Of a DNA stretch of 64,000 bases, positions 32,794 through 44,090 are shown piece after piece. The DNA comes from Cryptomeria japonica (Eukaryota > Streptophyta > Pinopsida > Cupressales > Cupressaceae): the NCBI RefSeq assembly GCF_030272615.1, contig NC_081409.1:647932468-647996467 (forward strand). Direction: 5' to 3'. Each line of letters begins with the position of its first letter. The stretch's first letter is position 1. A model generated the notes under the pieces. It had not been told where the DNA came from and searched no databases. It saw only the letters and a list, made by a program, of their open reading frames with translations. Made by a program: the position numbers and the translations under genes.

Positions 32794-33391
32794 TAGGTTC
32801 ATGTTAGAGCCAAAGCAAACACATTGGAGTGCAGCTAAGAGGATTCTTGGATATGTAAGAGGGAAATCGAGTTTTGGTCTCAAATTTCAGCATTCAGAGG
32901 ATAGTAGCTTGGTTGAATATATAGATTCAGATTGGACAGGTTCAGCAGACGATTGAAAGTCTACTTTTGGTTACACTTTTAGTCTTGGTTCTGCAGTATT
33001 CTCTTGGAAGTCCAAGAAACAACTAACTGTATCACTTTCTATATCAGAGGTAGAATACAAAGCGACAACATCAACAACTTGTCAAACTATGTGGTTAAGA
33101 AGACTACTAGAAGACTTACACCAAACACATAATGGACCTGCCTTGTTGTATTGTGACAACAAGAGTGCCATACAAATGACAAAGAATCCAGTATTTCATG
33201 TTAGAACCAAACATATTGAAATACAACATCACTATATCAAAGAATTGGTTCAACAGGGCTTGATCGAGATTGTGTACTATAGTACAAAAGATCAATTAGC
33301 AGATATCTTCACAAAATCTCTATCTCGTGAAAGGTTCCTGAAGCTCAAGGATCTACTACATGTTCTTCTCAATGGTCATTATGGGGGAGAA
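32794..33391 (+). pseudogene. Copia M RNase H and polypurine tract
   Basis: It continues RT after H: S-R-F-M, R-I-L-G-Y-V-R-G, D-S-D-W-T-G-S-A-D-D, S-W-K-S-K-K-Q, S-I-S-E-V-E-Y-K, L-Y-C-D-N-K-S-A-I, R-T-K-H-I-E-I and the H-Y-I-K-E-L-V box. All are standard for the Copia C-terminus. One TGA interrupts D-D-(stop)-K-S. The open part runs 33089-33394, then a polypurine-like atgggggagaa (33381-33391) directly precedes the LTR. Confidence 0.88.
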
Positions 33392-33650
33392 TGATAGCAA
33401 TAATTCCCATCAGACAAATGATATCATTAATGCACACTGGGGCAAATAGTCTTTGTTGTTGTTATAGTCATTATTAATGTTGTTGCTTTAATTTTGTATT
33501 ATTGGTGAACATGGTTGTGAGCCATAATGTCATCCCTATTCTCTTTATCTATGTAATGGATGCCCTACCTCTCATTTTATCAAGGCAATTTGGGCTTTTG
33601 CATAATTGTTTGTATTGTGCTCAGCAGCTCACCGTTGTTGTTTTTTTCCT
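33392..33650 (+). repeat. 3' LTR of Copia M, truncated
   Basis: It begins TGATAGCAATAA after the polypurine tract and follows 1626 onward for about 255 bp (gcacactggggcaa, tgtcatcccta, gctcagcag), then loses similarity. The remaining ~880 bp of the LTR are missing. Confidence 0.78.
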
Positions 33651-35282
33651 TCAATATGATGTAAGTAGTTTGTCCTTTAAAGAATCTTAATAGATACCTT
33701 TTTTCTATGTTATTGAATGGTTGACATTATTATAGGTCATTAATAAGTGTCATTATATGGCTGATGCATGGTTTTTCTTAATACATTAGGCAAAATATAA
33801 ACCAGAGGTAGTCAAAACTTGTCCAAGGTATAAAAAGAAGTGCTAGAGTGAAAAGCATTAAAAAATGATAAGACAAATTAAAGTGAATCATATTTTTTAG
33901 AATTTGTTAAATTAAGTGACAAAATTCAACATATCATTTTTGTTGAAATAGATCAAAGTAGAATAAGTTATAGAAGGTCCCTAACGTGCACTTTTTCATT
34001 CTTATCCAAATTTCACACGACAAGAGTTTCTCAAGCATGTGCATTTCTACTCATATCTAAATTTGACATGACAAGAGTTGCACTTTTCTAGTCCTATCCA
34101 ACTTCCACATACCAAGAATTCCTCAAATCAACAATACATTAATTATATCTCATTTTAACGTGGCAAACACCAATTGAGGGCATATTTTCCAGATTGAATA
34201 CTCATCATTTTTCCTTGGTGCGTGTTTTCATTGAGTCACCTCCAGCTGATTATCCATTCAAATCATTGATTCTATACAGATTCTTAGCAGTTTAAAGGTT
34301 GAAACACCTTGGTAAAACAACACAAGGTAATTTTAGCATATTTTTGCTACCTGCTTAAGCGCCTAGTTTCTCAACAATCTGAAGTTGATTTTTTCAGTTA
34401 CTATAAGCTGTAAACAACAGCTTGGGGAAAGACAATGCCACACAGGGTTTGTTGGAATGCATCCGTATTTTTGTGACAGTTCGCAGTTTCTTTCGAGGAT
34501 TTATAGCAAATTTTCACAGAAAATCTTTGATCATGCAAAGTTCAAATATGGCAATCTGTCAATACATCTTTGTGTTTCAAAGTTAAGCTGTCAGTCCTAC
34601 TACGATTTGAGTTTAGGTTCAGGGCTTTGGTCCGTAGGTTCAGGGAAAAAACTTGAGGGATCGGATTTTTTGGGGGGTTCATTCATACAAAAACAAATAA
34701 AAATAAGAAATTTATATATATTTGTAGAAATGATTAAGCTTAGAATAATATCACTTAGCAAAAAATATTATATAATAAATAAAATTGTCATTTAATATAA
34801 AAATATTACAATGTCAATTAATCCATCTCGAATGTCATAATATATATTGAAATTATAAAATAATAATGTCTGTGTGTTAAAAATCAGCCTTCGCTGATCA
34901 AACATCATCAAATTGGCTTTCAAGAATATGATCACCATCCATATTTTAGATAATCTAGGTATTGGTCTAATAGAAGAACCCGATTGCATTTCACCATATA
35001 ATTTCAATTTCTTTCACAGAAGAAAACAAGAGTCTAGCAATGCTTCATCTCTAACAAATCCAAATTGCTGTAGCTGTGGATCAATTTATCAGAAGTTACC
35101 GTCATAAAAAGTTCACAACACAAAACAATCAACATGCAGTTCTTTTGGCATAGTTTGCAAAACCCTAGTTGGAGTGACCAAACCCTAATTGGAGTGACAT
35201 GCTGCTATTTGATGGTTAGAATTAGAAATAGGAGAGGAAAAGAAACAGTCACAAAGTAGGATAGAATGGTAACAAAGTTGAA
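33651..35282. other. Unassigned region between Copia M and Gypsy J
   Basis: I see no supported gene. The plus-strand frame 34385-34795 has no recognisable motif. The sequence around 34610-34680 (repeated ggttcaggg, then a GC-poor stretch) and the doubled phrase aaaccctaxttggagtgac at 35160-35200 are minor structures. It may hold the lost 5' end of Gypsy J, but no LTR terminus or primer site is visible. Confidence 0.4.
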
Positions 35283-36195
35283 TCAATTCATACCCATTTA
35301 TTATGAACTAGAATTATTGAAGAGCACAAAACCTAAGACAAAAGTTGAAAATAATGAATGCGTACACTAAAGAAATCCATAAGATGATCATCAAATTTCG
35401 ACATGGAGAAGCACGAGAGGAGAAAGTGGCACAGTACACAAGTGACCTCAAAATGAACATCCAGGAAGAATTGAGTTTGGTAAGAATTACGATAGCAGAA
35501 GAATCCTATCGATTTGAACAAAACAGTTGAGAAAGGGTAGAAATCAAAACAAGGATGGAAACCCATACCACAATGATGAGAAAATTTATAGCTTCAAAGG
35601 GAGGAGCGACATAAATTTCCTACCCTAATAATACAAGAAATATTAGTACCCATCGCAATGATGGATACTACAGCAGTGATAGGAGATTTGACAAGAAGCC
35701 ATTTAGAGGAACTTGTTTCAAATATGGAGGACATCATGCATTTGAATGTCATCCAAGAGAATGGTAGCAAAAGAGGGGAGAACATGGCAAGAGCAATATA
35801 TGTGAAAAAAAACCTTTTGGATCACCAAGGTTAGTAGGAAACCTCAAGAAGAGATATATTGTAGATTGACGATAGATGAACCACTGCAAAGGAAAAGTTT
35901 GTTCAAAATCGTATGCAAGTCAAGAGATAAGTATTACAAATTTATCATTAGTACTAGTAGTATAGATAATTTGGTTTCTAAGGATATGGTAAGAAAGTTG
36001 AATTTGAAGTGGATAAAATATTCAAACCCATACAAGATTGTATGGATTCACAAGATAGTAGTAAGTTAGTAATATGGATTTGTCTGGTGACAGGGCTATC
36101 AGGCAGTCTTGCCAGTGGATTAGTCTCATCTCAACTCACCTCAAGTATTCAAAATACAGACTGCTGGACGTTGGACTGAGACGTGGGGATACAAC

Positions 36196-36228
<33 letters not shown>

Positions 36229-36790
36229 TTTTCATATAGGAATATCTGGATTCACAAGATAGTAGTGAGTAATATTTGTGAAATTTCATATGGGAATATA
36301 TAATGAAATATTATATGTTATTGGAAACACCATAGCATTATTATAAGAAGGAAATTCATGATGGAAAAAATAACACCTACACTATATCTCAAACTAGAAA
36401 CAACATATCTTGATACCTTTGAAGAAGCAAAAGAGCAAAGTATGCAATCATGCTAGAATCTATTCGGTGGAGGGAATGAAATGTTTGGATTTATTGAGAC
36501 ATGAAAATATGTGTTTTACATTAATTCCAGTAAAGTGTGAAAATCAAGATGCGAGAAATATCACCACAAAGGACATGAAAACACCGTAGAAGAAAATATT
36601 TGAATTGTTGACAAAATACCAAGATATTACATCAAAGAATGTCTTAAAAGGACTACAACTAGTCTCGAGTATTACTCGCCATATAGACCTAAAACCTAGA
36701 GCCAATTTGCCAAAAAAATTAGCACATAGAATGGCACCAATAGATAGTGCAAGCTATACAAGCAAGTCCAAAATTTTATGAGAAAATATA
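35283..36790 (+). pseudogene. Gypsy element J: gag C-terminus, protease and pre-RT
   Basis: Gag-like reading (E-I-H-K-M-I-I-K-F, Q-E-E-L-S-L-V, I-A-E-E-S-Y-R-F) leads to a zinc knuckle C-F-K-Y-G-G-H-H-A-F-E-C with one Cys changed to Tyr. The protease segment reads S-T-S-S-I-D-N-L-V-S where intact relatives have D-S-G-S; the active-site Asp is gone. The pre-RT piece has D-I-T-S-K-N-V-L and H-I-D-L-K-P-R-A-N-L-P. Many stops occur. RT core motifs are missing. The element resumes at 47553 after Gypsy K. Confidence 0.75.
36045..36270 (+). repeat. Local duplication with a TA/TG microsatellite in J
   Basis: The phrase ggattcacaagatagtag occurs at about 36047 and again at about 36250, and catatrggaatat is also doubled. 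Between them lies a stretch foreign to the Gypsy reading, ending in an alternating TA then TG run (about 36199-36229). This looks like a small insertion or slippage-driven duplication. Confidence 0.65.
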
Positions 36791-36791
36791 A

Positions 36792-37618
36792 TGTCCTCAC
36801 TTTAAAATACATTATGGTAAATAATAATAATATAATTTAAAATTAAAATATATAAGTATAATTAAATATAATTAAATTTTAATTAAGTTAATGAATGGTC
36901 AAAAGACATTAAATGAAAAGTTGTGACTCCTTCAAACATGAGATATAAGAGGGAGAAGAGAACCTCATTAGAGGGGGGTAATTTGGGAATGAGAAGTGCA
37001 AATCTGATTTAAATAAGTGCAGATCTGGTTGTGAAAGGTGTTGTCCCTTTCAAAGGACAGAAATAATGAAAAGTTGCACTCTTTCAAAGGGTACTAATGG
37101 TGAAAGGGTGTGTCTCTTGTCAAAGGGCATACATGATGAAGATGTGTGACCACTCCCCCACATTGAGTGATATAAAGAAAAGGAATCAAAAGCCTCCAAT
37201 GATATGACCAATGATCAGACCAAATCAGCACTGTAATTACGTTATAGGCATCAATTAGCCATGGGGAATTGGATTATTTATAGTAATTATATTGGGTTAT
37301 AGAATAAGCAGATCAACAGAATCATCAACCAGCAAGTGGGGTTAAATTCTTAGTCATAGAGCAATTAAATCATCAATGAAGATGTCTATATTGAATGATC
37401 AATGGAAAGAAAAGCAAGAGATTAGATCAGACATACAGATATGCAATCAGTAGTAAGCAGATCAGCTAATCATTAGCAAGTGGGGTTAAATTCTCAGTCA
37501 TAGAGAAATTAAATCATCATTGAAGATGTCTATATTGAATGATCAATGGAAAGAAAAGAAAGAGATCAGATCAGACATACAGATCTACAATTAGTAGTAA
37601 GTAGATCAGCTAATCATC
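36792..37618 (+). repeat. LTR-like segment L with a 144-bp tandem repeat
   Basis: It starts TGTCCTCACTTT after the J reading ends and has no coding content. The phrase tttcaaagg recurs three times (37050-37130). Two copies of a 144-bp unit lie at 37332-37475 and 37476-37618. It joins K's 5' LTR without a target duplication, so it may be a truncated solo LTR or the foreign 5' half of a chimeric LTR. Confidence 0.5.
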
Positions 37619-38247
37619 TTCTTTATTCCTAAACCGCAGAGCATTTGGATAATTTTCCAGCAAGTTATCGATTCTAGATTTCGAGACAATTTTTTGGCTT
37701 AGGACACTGGAACTGCCTGGACCTATTTTGCTATTGGTGAATCTTGCGGACCCTTTCCGTAACCTGCAGAGCCCCTTTTCATAGATTCCAATGTTCCTTA
37801 GCGTGTGGCCGACCTTCCCTTTGATTCGCACTTCATCCTTTGGATTTTCCAGAGGAATCTCTTTGGCGGAGGTCGACCTAGTGTTTACACATTTGACCTT
37901 GTTCTTCAGCATTTGATCCCTTTTGGGTTGACTGGATCTCCTTGGATCATATAAATCATTGTAATTGAGCATTAGAATTCATTCCAAGGAAGTTAGAAAG
38001 AATATAGAAGGCATATCTTAGGATTTAGTGGTCCGGAGTTGACCAATTCTATAATTGAGCATGTATGTAGCAGGCCAGTGAGCCGAATCTTATAACCTAG
38101 ATGTTACTGGTTATTTGTAATCAGTTTTTCATGATCTAATTCATTCAGTTCTACCTCCATCATATCCTCATGTTTCAGTTGTGTTTACTTTTGTTGCCCG
38201 GTCTAGATTGATCTCTTTGAGGTCCCTCCTAACTGGTGACTGCACCA
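37613..38247 (+). repeat. 5' LTR of K, 3' portion only
   Basis: It is collinear and nearly identical with 46928-47552, ending GACTGCACCA. The first ~155 bp of the LTR, present at 46771-46927, are replaced here by segment L. Confidence 0.85.
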
Positions 38248-38249
38248 AG

Positions 38250-38261
38250 TGGTATCAGAGC
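38250..38261 (+). other. Primer-binding site of K, initiator tRNA-Met type
   Basis: The perfect 12-mer tggtatcagagc lies two bases after the terminal CA of the LTR. Confidence 0.88.
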
Positions 38262-38410
38262 GAGATTTCATTCTAGAGATTGCATTGTCCAAAGAATTTT
38301 GTTGTAGGGTCACAGATTGTGGATCCAACCTGCAGCTATAGAGGACTGGCGTAAAGATTGCACAAAGAGGAAATAGGAATTGTAGAGTGCGTGGGAATGC
38401 AGACCCTACT

Positions 38411-39261
38411 ATGATGAATATGTTGAGAGCAATTGCATCTTGGTTAGAAGCTATTGAAACAACCTAGAGAAGAGGCCGACATATTGAAGATGTCTGTGAA
38501 GATGAAGAAGAAGCCCCGACAAAACAAGTGGCAAATCCACCAGTGATCGATGCAAAAGAAGACAAGTTCTTGAGGGTTTTGAATAGGGCAAACACTAAAC
38601 CACATTTTACCCCACCGGAGTATGATGGAAAGTTGGATACGGATGAATTGATGGATTGGATCTAGGAGATGGAGAAGTTGCAAAACTTGAAGCAGAAAGA
38701 ATCTAACACATAAAGGAGTATACTGAAGCATTCTACAAGTTGAATATCAGATCCAGACATGTTGATGATGAGGTTGGACAAGTTGCGAGATATTTAAATG
38801 GATTGCAAAAGTCTACACAAGATGAACTCGGTTCGATCAAGTTGCAGAGTGTTGAAGAAGCTTACCAATATGCCCTGAAAGCAGAAGACAAGAGCAGAGA
38901 CAGAGAGGTAGAGGTGAAAGATTTTTTGGAGGGAGATTTCAAGGAGGAAAAGGATATTTTGAAGCAAAAGGAACTTGTGTAGATCAGAACAAAGACAAGG
39001 ATGTAAGAAAAGATGGTAGTTCATACCGGAAGGATGACAAAAATTTCTACTGAGGAAGAGAAAGTTTTGGAAAAGATGATAGAAGACAAGACAAGAGAGT
39101 GTTTAGAGGAACTTTCTTTAAGTGTGGAGGAGAAGGACATCGTTCTTTCAAATGTAAGAAGACAGAGAACACTGGGAGAACAACATTGGTAGAAGAAAGC
39201 CCCACTGGATCAGCTAACAAAACGGAGGATGGAGAACTATTGATGATGAGGAGAGCTTTGT
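38411..39261 (+). pseudogene. K gag polyprotein
   Basis: From the ATG at 38411 it reads A-I-A-S-W-L-E-A-I-E, P-P-E-Y-D-G-K-L-D, then R-Y-L-N-G-L-Q and E-E-A-Y-Q-Y-A-L-K-A-E, typical Ty3 gag. A zinc knuckle reads F-K-C-G-G-E-G-H-R-S-F-K-C with the first Cys replaced by Phe. Stops and frameshifts are scattered, and open pieces are 38740-38982 and 39099-39365. The reading is interrupted by the hAT element at 39262-39269 and continues in protease at 43362. Confidence 0.8.
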
Positions 39262-39269
39262 GTCATACC

Positions 39270-39372
39270 CAAAGAAACGAGACTCAAAATTGGCTCAGAA
39301 ATGGCAAGGCCGACTCAGACTCAGACTCGGGACTCGGCGTTGGACTCGGCTCCAGACTCGACTAGGCTCGGG
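39270..39372 (+). repeat. Left subterminal GACTC cluster of the hAT element
   Basis: Within 100 bp of the left end the motif GACTC or GACTCG occurs about eight times. Such subterminal clusters are the usual binding sites for hAT transposase. Confidence 0.8.
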
Positions 39373-40038
39373 AAAGTGAAAAACTCAACAAATTTAGAGA
39401 TTTTTAAAGATTTAAAACTTGTTTTAGACACCCTTTATTGAATACACCTTAAAGACACAATAACATCATCAAACTTAGCTTATTTGATTACATACACAAG
39501 TATACATCAATCACATAAGCATAAACGCAAATTGTAGCTGAAGAAAATAACAAACATAGATATATAAATATTGTCAAATGTATACAATATTACAAAACTC
39601 ATGGAATAAAAAATCCATATCATCATATGATCATCATCAAATGTTTCATACAAATACCAAAGGTAAATAGTAAATACAACTACAAGTCTACAAGCCTATC
39701 GCTCAAAGGGTTGTGCACCCTCTCGCCCTGGCCCCCTGCAAAGGCATTTAAGGTAGGTCCTGGATGATTCAGCAGCCATAGTCACTCCCTATGACACCAT
39801 GTCATGCTCACCAACATCAGGAACAGCTGTGTCACTCTGAGTCTCTGTATTTCCTATCTCTGCTCGTGCTCTCTACTCCTCCTCTGCCATGGCTACAGCC
39901 TCAGCCTCTATATCTACCTGGTCGATCCAATCAATGTCATCATCACTAAAGACAGCTGCAGGAGTCCTAGGATCTGTTTGATTCTCACTGGCCCAATCTG
40001 CTTCAAGATCAACCTCATCTAGAATGATAGGAGAGATG

Positions 40039-42560
40039 TCAACTAATGCATTCTTTCTCATTCTCAAGCGAAGGTTGTAGTGAAAAAGATAATCTATTGC
40101 ACCTCTTGGAGTGTATGTGCTCAAACATACTCCAATTGCGCTCACAACCTGATGCGCTGCATGGTTGGCTCAAGATGCGAATGGCCAACTTCTGAATATT
40201 TGGTGTCGTTGGGCCAAAAAAGCTCCACCAATGATCTGAGTTTGAAATGAGAAAAATAAATAAAATCAATCTCACTCATGAACTCATTTAACAAGTTACA
40301 ATATACAATAAAACTAAAATTAAGCCTTACAATTTATTTTTACCTGGCATCATAGTTGTCCTACCATCTTTGGTGACAGGACGAGAGGTCTCCCCTTGTG
40401 CATCTGAGAACAATTGTAGCTCTCAAATAAGGTCTATCTAAGAAGTACCAACAAGTCCCATCTTCTCCATGATTGAGTATAGCCCATTAAGGACCTCCAC
40501 ATCAGCCTTGAAAGAAGGGATAAAACGGAATGCTAGATTCAGATAATAGGCTACCGAATGGATGGGCCTATGAAGCTAATGATGCCATCTCCTATCAATG
40601 ATCTTCCAAATGGGACCATACTTTCTCTCATCTCCTCCATAGACAACTTTGATGACCTCCTTCGCCCTATCCATGCCCTCATATATATAGCCCATTGCGG
40701 GCTTATCTCCATCCGCAACTCGCAGCAAAACCACCAAGGGCTTAACAAACTGCAAAATTGAAAATATTGTGTAATTTAGAAAAATGAGCAAATAAGAGAA
40801 TACATATAATAAGTTATAAAACATGAATTTAAATTGTAAAATTTATAAAAATATTACCTTCACTATCTCATCACAAGGGACCCAAAAGTCTTGCTCATCA
40901 AAAATGCAGTCTGCCATATCTTTCCCTGCAGGGGTGGTTGCGTAGGATGAGGAAGACCACTCCTCACCAACAATCATACGTCTCAAGGCAGACTTAGACC
41001 TAAGCATGGACTGCAATGTGAGGAAGTTTGTGGCAAATATTGTGATTTCTAGACGATGCAACTCCTTCTGCTCTGTGTATTATCTCATAAGAGCCAACAC
41101 CCATGAATGATTATATACAAATTTGCAGACATTTCTTGCCCTTTCTACACCTCTTGACGCACGGGATTTTTCCAATATCCTCCAACATTAGGTCAATGCA
41201 ATGAGCAACACATGGAGTCCAAACTATAGATGGGTACCTCTCCATCAATAGTCTACCTGCAGCAGCATAATTTATTGCATTGTAAATTGTAATTAATGGA
41301 GGTACAAACTACAAGATAGTAATTAATTTGCAAACAAAATTAGTTTGTAATCAAAAGTTTACCCGCAACAACATAATTTGCTGCATTGTCGGTCACCACC
41401 TGTACCACGTTCTCCTCACCCACCTCATCAATCACCTCCTCTATCTGCTCACATAGGTAGTTGGCATTCTTGCAATGGGCGAAGGCATCAATGGACTTGA
41501 TGAAAATGGTGCCCCCTGAAATAAAAAAATAAATCTAGGTCAATGATCATTCAATAAACCATTAGATAAAAAATAAAAAATTTAAGACTATATGAAACTA
41601 AAATTAATCAATCACCTACAGAAGAAACACGAAAATTAAAGAGAGTTCTATTTCTCCTATCCGTCCAACCATCAGTCATGATGGTGCAACCTTTAGTGCT
41701 CCATATCTATCGTTGTTCATCTTAATCCTTCTTCACATCATCAACCATTTGAGACAAAATGGGTCCCCTTAAATCACTCTCACTAGGGGCTTTGAACCCC
41801 GCCCCGCATATGGTAAGGGCATCAACCATTTCTTACCAATAAGGAGGCCTGTCGCAAAGAAACTCAATGAGATAAGTTAAGTATAATAATTAAAACAATC
41901 AAACATAAAAGTAAGTAAAACATTCACTTGGCTACAAAGAATGGAATACTGTTGTAGGTCCAAAACCTGCCAACTGCCATGTTAGCAGCATCATGGACCT
42001 CCTTGTTCCAACCCATGCCCTCAAGTGACGGTTGGGACCCAGGAGTAGTGCGAGGCACAAAGAAGGAATCCAACCTAGATTTACTAATCCTAGGTCCAAT
42101 GCTAACACTCCCACTACAACTACTAGTGCTAGGAGCATGAGAAGTGGCGGTGGCTCTGCCACTTATAGAAGTAGAAGGAGAAGGACCAGCAGTAGCAAAC
42201 TAAGTGGTACGATATGAAGTTAAGGAAGAAGGGCCTCCAACACAACCTAACTATGTCCCTCTTCCTAAATTTGCCTCTCTCCCAATGGCCGCTCGATCCT
42301 CCTTTTGTTTCTTTTTCCTTTCAATTTCCTCAACCATTACATAACATTCACGTACGGCCTCAAGGAGTGCTTTTAGGAATGGTTCGGCATCATGTCCACA
42401 CACACCAACAATATGGTATTTCAGTCTATATATACCTCCATGGAATATTGTTTTGCAAAATGTACATTTTGTTTGCCCCTTTCCTCGCCCTGGAAAATCC
42501 TCATGATATTTCCAAGCAGGGTCCTTTCTAATGGGGGGTCTAGAAGCTAAAGCAGATATT
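40039..42560 (-). pseudogene. hAT transposase, broken
   Basis: On the minus strand a BED-type zinc finger comes first (about 42525-42390): D-P-A-W-K-Y, C-T-F-C and H-I-V-G-V-C-G-H. A Ser/Thr/Pro linker follows, then G-M-G-W-N-K-E-V-H-D-A-A and R-F-W-T-Y-N-S-I-P-F (about 42000-41940). A DUF659-like part (about 41880-41060) includes T-I-M-T-D-G-W-T-D, I-D-A-F-A-H-C-K-N, V-T-D-N-A-A-N-Y-V and V-A-H-C-I-D-L-M-L. The hAT dimerisation region (40275-40040) has I-Q-K-L-A-I-R-I-L-S-Q and S-A-S-G-C-E-R-N-W-S. Several gaps have plausible intron borders (for example at about 41300-41360). In-frame stops in the DUF659 part make it inactive. Confidence 0.88.
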
Positions 42561-42659
42561 TTAGGATAGTTTTGTGAAACTTGAAGTTGAGGCAAATAAT
42601 AAAGTGAAGCTTGCTGCAATAAAAAATTACAAATACAAAATAAAATTAATACATACATT

Positions 42660-43154
42660 CAAAAAAACTAAAGTAGGGTTTGTCAAACCCTACTTTAAAA
42701 AAAAAGAAATTTACAAACCCTACATAGTACAACACTACAACTACATGTACTACATGCTACATACAAACATACAAAAGATTTTGAAAGAAAATGTAAAACT
42801 TTCAAAATAAATGAATAGAAAATGGAATTTTTGCATATAAAAAATAAAATAATCTTCAAAAAAACAATCTTACAACAAGCTTGAAATGAGCTGCAAACTC
42901 TTCCTATCCAACTCTTGATGCACCAAATCCAAACACAATGCAGCTCCAATGTGACAAATTGAAGAAAACTTGAGCTTCCTCGTTGCTGGTTTTTCTTCTA
43001 TGCACCCTTGTTTTTCTTCCCAACTCACTTTACTCCTCATTTTTTTGCAAGTGAATGAAATGAAGGTCACTTTTAGGGATAGGAGATAACTAACAACAAA
43101 AAAATAGAATTGAAAAAACATTGCAAACAATTTTATTTTTTTTGTCTTTACTTT
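42660..43154. other. Noncoding 5' region of the hAT element
   Basis: This AT-rich stretch upstream (minus strand) of the BED exon has no protein motif. It could hold the transposase promoter and a 5' intron; nothing specific can be shown. Confidence 0.45.
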
Positions 43155-43353
43155 AGCTTAACGTCGGCCGAGTCTGGGGCTCGAGACTCGCCGAGTTTGG
43201 CGATTTTGAGCCAAACTCGTTAACTCAGCGAGTCTAGCGAATTTACTCACCGGACTCGGACGAGTCTAACTCCGAGTCCTAGGGACTCACCAAGCATGAC
43301 TCAGACTCAGAGTCGCCGAGTTTAGGCGAGTTCGGGCGAGTCCCATTTCTTTG
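43155..43353 (+). repeat. Right subterminal GAGTC/CGAGTC cluster of the hAT element
   Basis: In about 200 bp there are more than a dozen GAGTC or GACTC motifs, many in the extended form CGAGTY, in both orientations, with unusually high CpG for this region. They mirror the left cluster and are presumably transposase binding sites. Confidence 0.82.
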
Positions 43354-43361
43354 GTCATACC

Positions 43362-44090
43362 GGAGAAGATGAAGAACCCTTGCAGAGGAGAAATTTGTTC
43401 AAGACCAAATGTAAGGTATCTGATAAGTGTTGTAAAGTTGTTATTGATAGTGGTAGTTTGGATAATCTTGTTTCAGAAGAAATGGTGAATAAATTGAATT
43501 TGGAAAGATTGAAACACCCTAAGCTTTATCAGATAGCATGGATTCAGGATGATCATAAGTTGTTAGTAAGTGAGAAATGCTTTGTGAAATTAAAAATTGG
43601 GAATTACATGATGAAGTCTTGTGTGATATTATACCTATGGACATTTGTCACCTTTTGTTGGGTAGACCTTGGTATTTTGATAGACAGGCAATACATGATG
43701 GGAGAAAGAACATATACACTATTGTAGCAAATGGGAAGAAACAAACCTTGTTACCCTTGGAGGAGCCTTTGAAGAGTGAAGTCTGTATGAATGCTAGAAT
43801 TTGTTTGGTGGAGGGAAGGAAATTCTTGGATGGAATGAGACATGAGAATATGTGTTTTGCCTTAGTTCCTAAGAAGACTGAGAACATGGAGCATGAAGAA
43901 CAACCAAAGGAGATAAAAGAGTTGCTCACATAGTATGAAGATCATTTCAGATAACGTACCTGATGGATTACCACCTGTGAGCAACATCAGTCATTGCATG
44001 GACCTGATTCCCGGAGCTAGTTTGCCTAACAAAGCTACACACCGGATGACATCGGCAGAGAATGAAGAGTTGAATAGACAAGTGTAGGAA
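43362..44090 (+). pseudogene. K protease and linker to reverse transcriptase
   Basis: The aspartic protease motif is V-V-I-D-S-G-S-L-D-N-L-V with intact D-S-G (about 43438-43475), followed by I-G-N-Y and, after a frameshift near 43600, D-I-I-P-M-D-I-C-H-L-L-L-G-R-P-W, the conserved protease end. An RT linker with P-K-K and a broken H-x-M-D-L-I-P-G-A-S-L-P segment continues to 44060. Stops occur at 43725 and 43931. Confidence 0.85.

Larger units (their letters stand above)
1626..33650 (+). mobile_element. Ty1/Copia retrotransposon M, split by nested insertions
   Basis: The order is 5' LTR (1626-2765), tRNA-iMet primer site (2766), gag, protease, integrase, reverse transcriptase, RNase H (to 33391), polypurine tract and a truncated 3' LTR copy (33392 on). 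This is the Copia order, with integrase before RT. The two LTR copies share about 250 bp of clear similarity. The coding region is interrupted by solo LTRs F, D and S and by unit H. At the D and H junctions the Copia protein reading resumes directly across one copy of the target duplication. Many TGA/TAG/TAA codons and frameshifts make it inactive. An additional gag-like frame at 3825-4868 leaves open that two related Copia copies are fused here. Confidence 0.85.
39270..43353 (-). mobile_element. hAT DNA transposon inserted in Gypsy K
   Basis: The 8-bp duplication gtcatacc flanks it exactly (39262-39269 and 43354-43361). The terminal inverted repeats are CAAAGAAACGAGACTC on the left and, inverted, CAAAGAAATGGGACTC on the right (14 of 16 identical). 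It is 4084 bp and holds a minus-strand transposase with BED finger, DUF659-like and hAT dimerisation regions. Removing it rejoins the K polyprotein (...G-E-D-E-E-P-L-Q). The 39373-40038 part is the transposase's 3' region with no further gene. Confidence 0.93.

Noticed and set aside
34385-34795. 136-codon plus-strand ORF as a host gene
   Set aside because: No motif, no supporting splice structure, and the C-terminal half is low-complexity AT-rich sequence.
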